From assembly GCF_030378165.1 (NCBI RefSeq), contig NZ_CP119766.1:4960001-5024000 (forward strand): DNA of 64,000 nt, given 5' to 3'. Below are positions 41,644 through 49,992 of the stretch, piece after piece. Made by a program: the position numbers and the translations under genes. Under the pieces are notes generated by a model that was not told where the DNA came from, did not search any database, and was given only the letters and a program-made list of their open reading frames with translations. The DNA comes from Flavobacterium panacagri (GTDB lineage: Bacteria; Bacteroidota; Bacteroidia; Flavobacteriales; Flavobacteriaceae). The number at the start of each line of letters is the position of its first letter. Within the stretch, counting starts at the first letter, position 1.

Positions 41644-42375
41644 ATGCACACTATAAACCTCATCAAAGATAATATTGACAATCTTACCACACTTTGGAAA
41701 ACCGTTGCAACTCCTCTCCTTTCCTATCATAAAAATGATCCTTTTGAATTTTCTCAAATCAAAAATTCAGGCTGGCCCAATAGATTATGGTCTCGAGAAG
41801 ATATTACCGAAGAAAGTTTTCAGCAGATTCTAGAAACCATGGAGAAAAATCCAGGTTTGGTGGTTCCATATTGGGATATTTTCGGAAGTAATTCTAAAGA
41901 AATTTTCGAAAAGAATGGCTTTCATATTCGAATTCAGCTTGTCGCAATGGCTTTAAAACTGCGAGAAAAATTCCCACTTCAAAGCGACCTTACTTTTAAA
42001 AGAGTTTTAAATGAGGAAGATGCTAAAACTTGGTCAGATATTTATCCGCTTTCTTTTAGTTATGTGATCAGCAAAGAAACGTTGGTGGCTAATTACGAAA
42101 ATGTGAAGTTTTATCTGGTTCATTTAGAAGGAAAAGCAATTGGAACATTAACTCTTTTCCAAACCGAAAAAACAATGGGAATTCACGGTGTCGGCGTTAT
42201 TCCTGAAATGCGTAAAAAAGGTTTCGCCGAAGAAATCATGAAATTTGCTATCAACGAAGCTATTGATGCCAATTGCGAATATGCACAATTACAAGCTTCA
42301 GCTTTAGGAAAAGGTATTTATACAAGATTGGGTTTTGAAGATTTGTTTACGATTACGAATTACCAACTCGCGTAA
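41644..42375 (+). CDS. GNAT-family N-acetyltransferase
   Basis: 243 residues. The C-terminal half carries the GNAT fold: beta strands with LEGKAIGTLTLFQTE and the acetyl-CoA loop in GVGVIPEMRKKGFAEEIMKF (V-x4-R-x2-G-x-A pattern), then an EYAQLQASALGKGIYTRLGF segment with the Tyr of the family. The N-terminal ~110 residues are extra and unassigned. The substrate is unknown. The gene follows the Crp-family regulator by 71 bp. Confidence 0.88.
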   Translation: MHTINLIKDNIDNLTTLWKTVATPLLSYHKNDPFEFSQIKNSGWPNRLWSREDITEESFQQILETMEKNPGLVVPYWDIFGSNSKEIFEKNGFHIRIQLVAMALKLREKFPLQSDLTFKRVLNEEDAKTWSDIYPLSFSYVISKETLVANYENVKFYLVHLEGKAIGTLTLFQTEKTMGIHGVGVIPEMRKKGFAEEIMKFAINEAIDANCEYAQLQASALGKGIYTRLGFEDLFTITNYQLA

Positions 42376-42774
42376 ATTCCAAATTTTAAAATCCAAATTC
42401 AAATTAATCAAACTGTTAAATCTCTCGCAAAGAAACGAAGTCGCAAAGTTTTATTTTTAAACCACAGATTAAAAAAGATTAAAGGATTTGTTTCCCGCAG
42501 ATTTGGCAGATTGAGCAGATTAGATTTTTAAGCCCGAAAATAAATAATCTGCTCAATCTGCCAAATCTGCGAGAGCTAAAAAACTTTGCTACTTCGTTTC
42601 TTTGCGAGAACTATTTTCAATTTAAAGTCTATCCCGAGGCTTTGCGACTAAAATCTAAAATCAGCATCTTGTCCAAAATGCCCCGAAAATAGTCGCAAAT
42701 GTGTATTTCGTATAAAATAAAACATTATTAGATTTGTAATACATTAACTAATAATCATTTAAAACAAATACCCA
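42376..42774. repeat. Nested perfect inverted repeats between GNAT and DoxX genes
   Basis: Outer arms TCTCGCAAAGAAACGAAG (42423-42440) and its complement (42592-42609) are perfect over 18 bp, with further pairing of GCAAAGTTTT/AAAACTTTGC just inside. Inner arms of 27 bp, at 42496-42522 and 42545-42571 (CGCAGATTTGGCAGATTGAG and onward), are also perfect. The whole could fold as one ~190-nt hairpin. The rest (42610-42774) is AT-rich upstream sequence without a gene. Confidence 0.88.
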
Positions 42775-43155
42775 ATGAAAACAACCAAAATCATTTTCTG
42801 GACTACTACCATCCTTATCTTTTTATTTGAAGGTGTTATGCCGGCTTTAACTTCTCAGACTGAATTAGCGAAAGAAGGAATAAAACATCTTGGCTATCCG
42901 GAATACTTCGGAAATGCATTAGTCGTTTTTAAAATTCTTGGCGTTTTAGCTTTAATAATTCCACAAGTTCCAGGACGTATTAAAGAATGGGCTTATGCTG
43001 GATTTGCATTCGACTTTATTTTTGCATCAATCAGCCACTTTGCGGTAGACGGAATTGATTTTCAAGGTTTCTTCCCACTAATTGTTCTTGCCATTTTAGT
43101 AGTTTCTTATGTGACTTATCATAAAATACAGCGTTATAATAATATCGCGCTCTAA
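42775..43155 (+). CDS. DoxX-like small membrane protein
   Basis: 126 residues with four predicted membrane helices (IIFWTTTILIFLFEGVMPAL; a second after GYPEYFGNALVVFKILGVLA; then WAYAGFAFDFIFASISHFAV and FFPLIVLAILVVSYVTY). The GYP...ILGVLAL...PxxKEWAYAGF...SH pattern is that of the DoxX-like family of inner-membrane proteins. A role in oxidative or thiol stress has been proposed for some members. The gene is followed by a 69-residue gene at 12 bp spacing. Confidence 0.88.
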   Translation: MKTTKIIFWTTTILIFLFEGVMPALTSQTELAKEGIKHLGYPEYFGNALVVFKILGVLALIIPQVPGRIKEWAYAGFAFDFIFASISHFAVDGIDFQGFFPLIVLAILVVSYVTYHKIQRYNNIAL

Positions 43156-43167
43156 AACTCAAACTTT

Positions 43168-43377
43168 ATGATTGAAGTTTTTAAAACCAATGTTCAGGAA
43201 GAGTCTCAATGCCAACTTATCATTGAGCTTCTTCTGGAACATTATCCACACAGTTCAATCAACTTTGATTTAGAAGATTGTGACAAAATTTTACGTGTTC
43301 ATGCCAATAAAATATCGAATGCCAAAATTATTTCGATCCTAAATTTTCATGGCTATTCCTGTGAAGTGCTTCCTTAA
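43168..43377 (+). CDS. Small ferredoxin-fold-like protein (HMA-like)
   Basis: 69 residues with a beta-alpha-beta-beta-alpha-beta pattern: EVFKTNV, CQLIIELLLEHYPHSSINFD, ILRVHANKISNAKIISILNF and YSCEVLP. This resembles the heavy-metal-associated ferredoxin fold, but the CxxC metal site is absent, so it is a non-binding member or a convergent fold. Such small proteins are common next to DoxX or regulators in flavobacteria. It is probably co-transcribed with the DoxX-like gene. Confidence 0.65.
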   Translation: MIEVFKTNVQEESQCQLIIELLLEHYPHSSINFDLEDCDKILRVHANKISNAKIISILNFHGYSCEVLP

Positions 43378-43552
43378 AAAACAAAGCTTACAAACAATTC
43401 ATTTTTAGTATTTTACAATTATTTGTCGTATATTTGAAATACTATCATTCCCCTAATTCTATAAATTTAATTTGACAAAAATGTACTGTGGGTTCTTTTT
43501 AACTCATAGGTTTGCATTTGCTGTCGATTCTCTAATTTCTAAATTAAATAAG

Positions 43553-44062
43553 ATGAAAAGTGCTGTCCAAAATACTATTTTAGAAACCTACACTAAGTTG
43601 AATGATATTCTTGAATATTTTTCTCCAGAAGAAATTAATGTAGTTCCCATTGAAGGAAGCTGGACTGGCGGACAAACGGTACAGCATATTATTTTGGCAT
43701 GTTCTGGAATTCCGATGTTATTTGCTGGAAAAACCGAAAAAACAACTCGTAAACCAGATGAAAATGTCAAACAACTCGATGCTATATTTTTAGACTTTAC
43801 TACCCAATACCAATCTCCCGAAAATATAAAACCTCCTGAAATTGATTATGAAAAAAGTACTTTGACGGCTTCTGTCAAAAAGATTCAAAATGATTTGTTT
43901 GAAGCGGCAGAAACTTACGATTTAACATTGATTTGTCTGGATGCTAAAATTCCTGGTTTTGAAAATTTCACTATTTATGAGTGGCTTCACTTTGCCATAG
44001 TGCACACACAAAGACATACGCATCAGTTAAAATCGATTTATGAAATTCTCAAGAAAAAATAA
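43553..44062 (+). CDS. DinB-superfamily protein
   Basis: I start at the ATG at 43553; the frame is open back to 43472 but those residues do not resemble the family. The 169-residue protein has the DinB four-helix bundle: WTGGQTVQHIILACSGIP supplies one His, and HFAIVHTQRHTHQLKSIYE supplies the His pair near the C-terminus, the usual metal-binding triad. DinB-like proteins include thiol S-transferases and metal-dependent hydrolases. Substrate unknown. Confidence 0.85.
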   Translation: MKSAVQNTILETYTKLNDILEYFSPEEINVVPIEGSWTGGQTVQHIILACSGIPMLFAGKTEKTTRKPDENVKQLDAIFLDFTTQYQSPENIKPPEIDYEKSTLTASVKKIQNDLFEAAETYDLTLICLDAKIPGFENFTIYEWLHFAIVHTQRHTHQLKSIYEILKKK

Positions 44063-44087
44063 CTAGCAGTAACCAAAACCAATTTTT

Positions 44088-44555
44088 ATGAGATCAAAAG
44101 TCAAAACCATAGTTTCATCTGGTTTAGTAGCCGGTACATTAGATATTACAGCCGCTATTTTAATTTATTCCGTGATTCTTCATAAAACAACAGCCGAAAA
44201 AATCCTGCGGTCTATCGCAAGCGGTATCTTTAAAAAAGAAGCCTATACCAGCGGAATAGAGATGACTTTTTTTGGACTGGGTCTTCATTTCTTAATTACT
44301 TTTATATTTGCCTGGTTTTATTTTAAGATCTTTCCTTATATTCCGTTCTTTAAAATAAATACATTATTATCCGGAATCGCTTATGGTTTCTTTATCTGGG
44401 TGGTAATGAATTTACTTGTACTTCCGATAGTTTTTCCTGTTTTGCCAGAAAAGAATTTAGACTTTGCATTATTGCTTTCCATATTGCTTGTAATTTTTTG
44501 TGTTGGTGTACCCATAGCTTTTATAACACGCATATATTACGCTAAATGGTATTAA
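44088..44555 (+). CDS. DUF1440/YagU-like inner membrane protein
   Basis: 155 residues with four membrane segments (SSGLVAGTLDITAAILIYSV, the FLITFIFAWFYFKIF region, SGIAYGFFIWVVMNLLVLPI and ALLLSILLVIFCVGVPIAFI). The opening G-x-x-A-G-x-L-D, the GIEMTFFGLGLHFLI part and GIAYGFFIWVVM suggest the YagU/DUF1440 group of small inner-membrane proteins. Assignment by eye, moderate certainty. Function unknown. It starts 25 bp after the DinB gene. Confidence 0.6.
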   Translation: MRSKVKTIVSSGLVAGTLDITAAILIYSVILHKTTAEKILRSIASGIFKKEAYTSGIEMTFFGLGLHFLITFIFAWFYFKIFPYIPFFKINTLLSGIAYGFFIWVVMNLLVLPIVFPVLPEKNLDFALLLSILLVIFCVGVPIAFITRIYYAKWY

Positions 44556-44901
44556 AATCTTAAAAAAAAGTCAATTTCTCATTTCTTTATTTCCTACAAA
44601 TACCATTTATTTCAAAAGTGCTATTTTTTAACAAAAAATTTAGCGAAACACCTGTTTAACAAAGGTTTCAGGATTATTTTGGATTCTTACAGAATTACCA
44701 TGTCTAAGCTTTTGAGTTAATTTTTTGATCGATTGGATTAATCGTCCCTTTATCACTAAAGTAATTTTATCTAAAATTATTTACGGCGACAAAATCAGAT
44801 GAAAATATGCTGTATCTAATTTTTAATGGCGCTGCTGACTATCCTATTGAGTAGCATTTCTGAACCTTGACGTGTTATTAACCGAACAAAAATTAATCCT
44901 C
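44556..44901. other. Intergenic stretch upstream of the glycosyltransferase
   Basis: 346 bp without a gene, long repeat or obvious hairpin. It holds the promoter of the glycosyltransferase gene, but no exact TAnnTTTG box could be placed near the start. Confidence 0.4.
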
Positions 44902-47172
44902 ATGAAAACAATATCAAATAAATCAAAAATAGTTTTTTTATCTACTTTTCCGCCAACGCAATGCGGCATAGCAACTTATACTCAAGATACCATTAAAGGA
45001 ATTACAGATGTTTACGGTAAATCTATTCAATGCGAAATTTGTGAACTTGTTTTTGAACCAAAAGAACATCCTACACAAGCTTATACCCTGAACACAAAAA
45101 ACAGAGAAGAATATGCTAAAGTAGCTGAAGAAATCAATAAAGACGAAGCTGTAAAATTAGTTCACATTCAGCATGAGTTTGGTTTGTTTTCAGGGAATTA
45201 CGGAGATCATCTTTTAGATTTTTTAAATGCCATAAAAGTACCTGTTACCTATACTTTTCACAGCGTCATTCCAAATCCAAATGACGAATTGAAAACATTT
45301 GTAAAACTGCTTTTGACTTATAGCAACTCGGTTTTTGTAATGACCAATAAATCTAAAGAAATCCTAATTAACGACTACGATATCAATGAAGAAATAATTA
45401 CTTGCGTGCCTCACGGAACTCATATCGTTGTTTATGAAACTCCAGAAACGGCAAAAGAAAGATTAAACATTCAGGACAGATTAGTATTATCTACTTTCGG
45501 ACTTTTAGGCGAAGGGAAAAATATAGAAACAGGATTACAGGCGCTTCCAAAAATTGTAGAAAAAGCACCAAATGCTTTGTATCTAATTATTGGCAAAACA
45601 CATCCTAATTTAATTAAAGACGGGAAAGATCCTTATCGTGATACATTGGAAGGCATTGTTAAAGAATTAAAGCTTGAAAATAATGTTCGTTTCGTAAATC
45701 AATATTTAGATACTGATGAACTTTTAGAGTATTTGAAAGCTACAGATATTTATATGTTTACCTCTAAAGATCCAAATCAGGCGGTTAGCGGCACTTTTTC
45801 TTATGCGATGGGTTGTGCTTGTCCGATTGTAGCTTCTAAAATTCCGCATACCACAGAAGTTCTAACTGCAGATTCTGGAATTTTATGTGATATTGGAAAT
45901 CCAGATCAATTTGCAGCTGCAGCTATTAAATTAATTGAAGATGAAAACTTGAGACATGAAATGGGGATTAATTCATTTACCAAAATGAGAGCCTCTTCAT
46001 GGGAAAATGTTGCAATCACACAAATGAATACGTATAAAAAATTAATTGAAAATCCGGCAGAAATAAAATTCAGTTATCCTGACATTCAATTACGACATAT
46101 CAAAAAACTAACAACAGAATTAGGTATTATCCAATTCAGTAAAATTTCAATTCCAGATTTAGAGTCTGGATATACGCTTGACGATAACGCCAGAGCATTA
46201 GTTGCTTTCTGTATGCATTACAAACAAACTCAGGATAAAGAAGATTTAGGTTATATTTTAATCTATTTAGATTTTATTCAACGCTGCCAGCAGCCAAAAG
46301 GAAATTTCATCAATTACGTAGATCAGGAAAATCGTGAACATGTGGAGCAAAATGCCGAAGTGAATTTAGAAGATTCAAACGCAAGAGCCATCTGGGCTCT
46401 AGGAACTGTAGTTTCGATTTCAGATATTCTTCCTGAAGCGATTTCTAAAAAGGCAGCAAAATGTTTACTGCATTCTTTAAAATGGGCAGAAACCATTCAA
46501 TCTCCACGCTCAATAGGATTTGCAACTAAAGGTTTGTATTTATATCATTCCACAATTCCTAATTTGTATGTAGCCGCAATTATCAATAAACTAAATGCAA
46601 AACTACTGGCCAATTACGAGGATACGGCAACAGAAGACTGGCAGTGGTTTGAAAATTATCTAACATACGGAAATGGAATTCTTCCAGAATCAATGCTTTA
46701 TGCTTATTTAATTACAAACAAACCCGTTTACAAGAAAGTAGCTTTAGATTCGTTAGATTTCTTAATTTCTAAAACGTTTCCAAACGGAAATTTTAAAGCC
46801 ATATCCAATCAAAGTTGGCATCACAAAGGATCAGAACCGCAAGAATACGGAGAACAACCAATTGATGTAACGTACACAATTATGACTTTAAATGCATTTT
46901 ATAATGAATTTAAAACACCGCAGTACAAAAAGAAAATGAAAGCGGCTTTTAACTGGTTTTTAGGTAAAAATCATTTGAACCAGATTATGTATAATCCAGT
47001 AAGCGGCGGTGGTTATGACGGACTTGAAAAACACAATGTAAATTTAAATCAAGGTGCCGAATCTACAGTTTGCTATTTAACAGCGAGATTATTAATGGAG
47101 AAATTAGCCATGTCACAATCTAAAGTGATTCCGTTAATAAAAAACCGATCAGGAATTGCTATCAATTCATAA
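44902..47172 (+). CDS. Two-domain protein: GT4-type glycosyltransferase plus C-terminal alpha-barrel domain
   Basis: I start at the ATG at 44902 (an upstream TTG at 44872 adds 10 residues). Of 756 residues, about 1-380 form a GT-B fold: FLSTFPPTQCGIATYTQ, VHIQHEFGLFSGNYGDHLLD, the hinge LSTFGLLGEGKNIETGLQAL and the donor site QAVSGTFSYAMGCACPIVAS. About 400-740 form an alpha/alpha-barrel-like domain with YTLDDNARALVAFCMHY, EDSNARAIWALG and GYDGLEKHNVNLNQGAEST, as seen in glycoside phosphorylases and related enzymes. Fusions of this kind are found in Bacteroidota; both parts probably act on the same cytoplasmic sugar or glycan. Activity not predictable. Confidence 0.85.
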   Translation: MKTISNKSKIVFLSTFPPTQCGIATYTQDTIKGITDVYGKSIQCEICELVFEPKEHPTQAYTLNTKNREEYAKVAEEINKDEAVKLVHIQHEFGLFSGNYGDHLLDFLNAIKVPVTYTFHSVIPNPNDELKTFVKLLLTYSNSVFVMTNKSKEILINDYDINEEIITCVPHGTHIVVYETPETAKERLNIQDRLVLSTFGLLGEGKNIETGLQALPKIVEKAPNALYLIIGKTHPNLIKDGKDPYRDTLEGIVKELKLENNVRFVNQYLDTDELLEYLKATDIYMFTSKDPNQAVSGTFSYAMGCACPIVASKIPHTTEVLTADSGILCDIGNPDQFAAAAIKLIEDENLRHEMGINSFTKMRASSWENVAITQMNTYKKLIENPAEIKFSYPDIQLRHIKKLTTELGIIQFSKISIPDLESGYTLDDNARALVAFCMHYKQTQDKEDLGYILIYLDFIQRCQQPKGNFINYVDQENREHVEQNAEVNLEDSNARAIWALGTVVSISDILPEAISKKAAKCLLHSLKWAETIQSPRSIGFATKGLYLYHSTIPNLYVAAIINKLNAKLLANYEDTATEDWQWFENYLTYGNGILPESMLYAYLITNKPVYKKVALDSLDFLISKTFPNGNFKAISNQSWHHKGSEPQEYGEQPIDVTYTIMTLNAFYNEFKTPQYKKKMKAAFNWFLGKNHLNQIMYNPVSGGGYDGLEKHNVNLNQGAESTVCYLTARLLMEKLAMSQSKVIPLIKNRSGIAINS

Positions 47173-47217
47173 AGTATAAAGGCGAAGCTAGCCAAATACC
47201 TCTCTTTTAAAACCCGG

Positions 47218-47248
47218 AAAATCCCTTTCTTAATGAAAGGGATTTTTT
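47218..47248 (+). terminator. Rho-independent terminator
   Basis: AAAATCCCTTTC (47218-47229) pairs with GAAAGGGATTTTTT (47235-47248), 46 bp after the glycosyltransferase stop codon. Confidence 0.88.
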
Positions 47249-47440
47249 GTTTACGGAAAAAAGCAACGCAAGTTTGTTTCAATTATTGTGCATTTATGAA
47301 AATTATATAAGGCTGTGTAAAATTTGTGTAAAATTTTTTAACAAGTATTGAGCTAACTTTCCTATATAATTCAGTCAGTCCCAAAAACTGTTAAAGAATT
47401 GATTTTCATTTTAAAAACATTCATCTAAAACAAAAACATT

Positions 47441-48199
47441 TTGATTCTCAACCTAAAAAATACATTTGCCGAAATTGGAGAAACTACTTTGTTCGCCAAA
47501 AAGTTTTTTAAGGAGGTTTTTATTCCGCCTTACGAAACTAGGGAGTTTTTGAAACAATGTTATGTTATTGGCTATAAATCACTTCCGTTGGTAGCTATTA
47601 CAGGTTTTATTATGGGTTTGGTACTTACGCTTCAGTCAAGGCCGACTTTAGTGAAATTTGGTGCCGAAAGCTGGCTTCCTGGAATGGTAGCGCTTTCTTT
47701 AATTAGAGAAATTGCTCCTGTAATTACCGCCTTAATTTGTGCCGGAAAAATTTCATCAGGAATTGGCGCCGAATTAGGATCCATGAAAGTAACAGAACAA
47801 ATAGACGCGATGGAAGTTTCGGCTGTTAATCCTTATAACTATCTAGTAGTGACAAGAGTTTTAGCCTGTACGCTAATGGTTCCCGTTTTAGTGTTCTTTG
47901 CAGATGCGATTGGAATAGTTGGTGGTTATGTAGGAATTAATATTCATGGAGATGTAAATTTCTATAGATACTTAACTCAAATTATTCAGTCATTGGAATT
48001 TTTAGATTTATTTCCAGCGACCATTAAAACCTTTTTCTTCGGATTTTTTATTGGAATGATTGGATGTTATAAAGGATTTAATGCTTCAAACGGAACCGAA
48101 AGTGTTGGACAAGCAGCAAACTCAGCAGTAGTTACAGCATCATTAAGCATTTTTATTATTGATATGGTTGCCGTTCAAATAACCGATTTATTTTTTTAA
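47441..48199 (+). CDS. MlaE-family ABC transporter permease, TTG start
   Basis: 252 residues beginning at a TTG (47441); no ATG is available before the conserved core. Membrane segments follow the MlaE pattern: SLPLVAITGFIMGLVLTLQS, the conserved GLLREIAPVITALICAGKIS-like stretch ending in SSGIGAELGSMKVTEQIDAM and EVSAVNPYNYLVVTRVLACT. In the family this is the inner-membrane permease of the phospholipid transport system that maintains outer membrane asymmetry. The ATPase gene starts 2 bp after the stop and the MCE gene comes third. Confidence 0.93.
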   Translation: MILNLKNTFAEIGETTLFAKKFFKEVFIPPYETREFLKQCYVIGYKSLPLVAITGFIMGLVLTLQSRPTLVKFGAESWLPGMVALSLIREIAPVITALICAGKISSGIGAELGSMKVTEQIDAMEVSAVNPYNYLVVTRVLACTLMVPVLVFFADAIGIVGGYVGINIHGDVNFYRYLTQIIQSLEFLDLFPATIKTFFFGFFIGMIGCYKGFNASNGTESVGQAANSAVVTASLSIFIIDMVAVQITDLFF

Positions 48200-48201
48200 A
48201 A

Positions 48202-48981
48202 ATGGACAAAGAAAAACTACATAAAGAACCTAAAACAAAAGAAAAAAAGCAGACTCCAATTATTGAAATTAAAGATCTGCATAAAACTTTTGGAAAAGAC
48301 AATAAGATATTAAAAGGCGTTAATCTGACTTTGAATAAAGGAGAAGATTTAGTCGTTTTAGGTCGTTCTGGATCTGGTAAATCAGTTACCATCAAATGTA
48401 TTGTAGGATTGATTGAGCCAGATAAAGGAGAAATTAAAGTGTTTGATGAAAACGTACTCAACATTTCCAAAAAAGAACTGAATGAAATCAGAGTGAGGAT
48501 TGGCTTTTTGTTTCAAAGCGGTGCATTATATGATTCCATGTCAGTTCGGGAAAATTTGGCTTTTACCTTAACCAAACACAAACGAGATTTAAGTGCTGAC
48601 GAAATCGAAAATGAAGTAATGGAAGCGCTTGAAAATGTCGGTTTAGCTGATGCTATTGATAAAATGCCGTCAGAACTTTCAGGCGGTATGAGAAAAAGAA
48701 TCGGCTTGGCGCGAACTTTAATCTTAAAACCAGAAATTATTTTATACGATGAACCTACAACAGGTTTAGACACTATAACATCAAGAGAAATCAGCGAATT
48801 GATACTTGATATTAAACACAAACAAAAAACATCTGCAATTATCATCACGCATGATATGGCTTGTGCAAAATTAACTGCCGATCGAATCATTGTTTTAAAA
48901 GACGGTGTCATACATGCCGAAGGAACTTACGAAGAATTAGAAAAAGACGAAGACGAATGGGTACGCTCATTTTTTGAATAA
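48202..48981 (+). CDS. MlaF-like ABC transporter ATP-binding protein
   Basis: 259 residues. Walker A GRSGSGKS at 54-61, Q-loop LFQSGALYDSMSVRENLAF, signature LSGGMRKRIGLARTL and Walker B IILYDEPTTGLD, followed by the switch His in THDMACAKLTADRI. An N-terminal Lys-rich extension of ~18 residues precedes the fold. The distinctive FQSGALYDSMSVxENxAF phrase is typical of MlaF. It energises lipid transport with the MlaE-like permease and MCE protein encoded next to it. Confidence 0.95.
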   Translation: MDKEKLHKEPKTKEKKQTPIIEIKDLHKTFGKDNKILKGVNLTLNKGEDLVVLGRSGSGKSVTIKCIVGLIEPDKGEIKVFDENVLNISKKELNEIRVRIGFLFQSGALYDSMSVRENLAFTLTKHKRDLSADEIENEVMEALENVGLADAIDKMPSELSGGMRKRIGLARTLILKPEIILYDEPTTGLDTITSREISELILDIKHKQKTSAIIITHDMACAKLTADRIIVLKDGVIHAEGTYEELEKDEDEWVRSFFE

Positions 48982-49003
48982 AGCAAAATAAAAAATAGAA
49001 ATC

Positions 49004-49840
49004 ATGGAAAAGCAATCGGGATATACTTGGAAATTAGGAATGTTTGTAACAATAGGTTTACTGCTTTTTATAATGGCCGTATATTTTATTGGAAAACAAA
49101 AAAACCTTTTCGGTTCAACCTTTCATATTACTTCTCAGTTTAAAACGGTCAGCGGTCTGGAAGTCGGAAATAATGTTCGTTTCTCCGGAATTAATGTTGG
49201 AACTGTCGAACAAATTCAATTAAAAAATGACTCCACTGTAATCGTGGTTTTGGTCATGAAAGAAGATGTCCGCAAATTTATTAAAACAGATGCAACAGCC
49301 AGCATTGGTTCAGACGGACTTATGGGCGATAAAGTTTTGACTATTTCTCCTGGTACAAAGTCACAGCAAATTATTGGAGACAATGGCGTAATAGCTTCTG
49401 TTGACGGAATTGAAATGCATGACATTATGAAAAGTGTTAAAAAGAGTGTCGATAATATCGGCGTAATTTCAGATGAAATAGCGATTTTCAGCCATAGTAT
49501 GAATAATGGAAACGGAGCCCTTGCTCGTTTGGTTAAAGATGATAAAATGGCCAACAGCGTTTCGAATACTCTTTCGAACCTGGAGTCTGGTACAAAGGGT
49601 TTCAGCGATAATATGGAAGCAGCTAAAAGCAACTTTCTTCTAAGAGGTTACTACAAGAAAAAAGAGAAAGAAAAAGCAAAAAAACAAGAAGAAATAAAGG
49701 AGAAAAAAGAAGAACAACAAGAAAAAGCTGCTAAAGAAAAAGAAAAGAAAGAGAAAGAACAACAAGAGAAAGCTCAAAAAGAAAAAGAGGAAAAACAAAA
49801 ACAGGAAGAAGCTAAAAAAGCTGAAACTGAAAAGAAATAA
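49004..49840 (+). CDS. MlaD/MCE-family lipid transport protein with highly charged C-terminal tail
   Basis: 278 residues: one N-terminal membrane span (LGMFVTIGLLLFIMAVYFIG), then the MCE domain (FHITSQFKTVSGLEVGNNVR, FSGINVGTVEQIQL, SDGLMGDKVLTISPG) and a helical region. From about residue 205 to the end the sequence is almost only Lys, Glu, Gln and Ala (KKKEKEKAKKQEEIKEKKEE and similar). The tail is probably a long single charged helix or disordered segment in the periplasm and is unusual for MlaD. It is the third gene of the Mla-like operon. Confidence 0.92.
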   Translation: MEKQSGYTWKLGMFVTIGLLLFIMAVYFIGKQKNLFGSTFHITSQFKTVSGLEVGNNVRFSGINVGTVEQIQLKNDSTVIVVLVMKEDVRKFIKTDATASIGSDGLMGDKVLTISPGTKSQQIIGDNGVIASVDGIEMHDIMKSVKKSVDNIGVISDEIAIFSHSMNNGNGALARLVKDDKMANSVSNTLSNLESGTKGFSDNMEAAKSNFLLRGYYKKKEKEKAKKQEEIKEKKEEQQEKAAKEKEKKEKEQQEKAQKEKEEKQKQEEAKKAETEKK

Positions 49841-49992
49841 TTTTCATTATAACATTGAAAGTTAAGATTTGGAAGTTGGAATTCCAAACCGTTTATAACG
49901 AACAGTTCTATATTACAACTTTTTAGTTTAAAATTCTGACAAAAATCTTCTATTTTTAATCAGCTGTTTTAAACAGCAAAAACTTACAATAC

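Noticed and set aside
43168..43377. Heavy-metal-binding (HMA) protein
   Set aside because: The fold pattern fits, but the CxxC metal site is missing, so metal binding should not be claimed.
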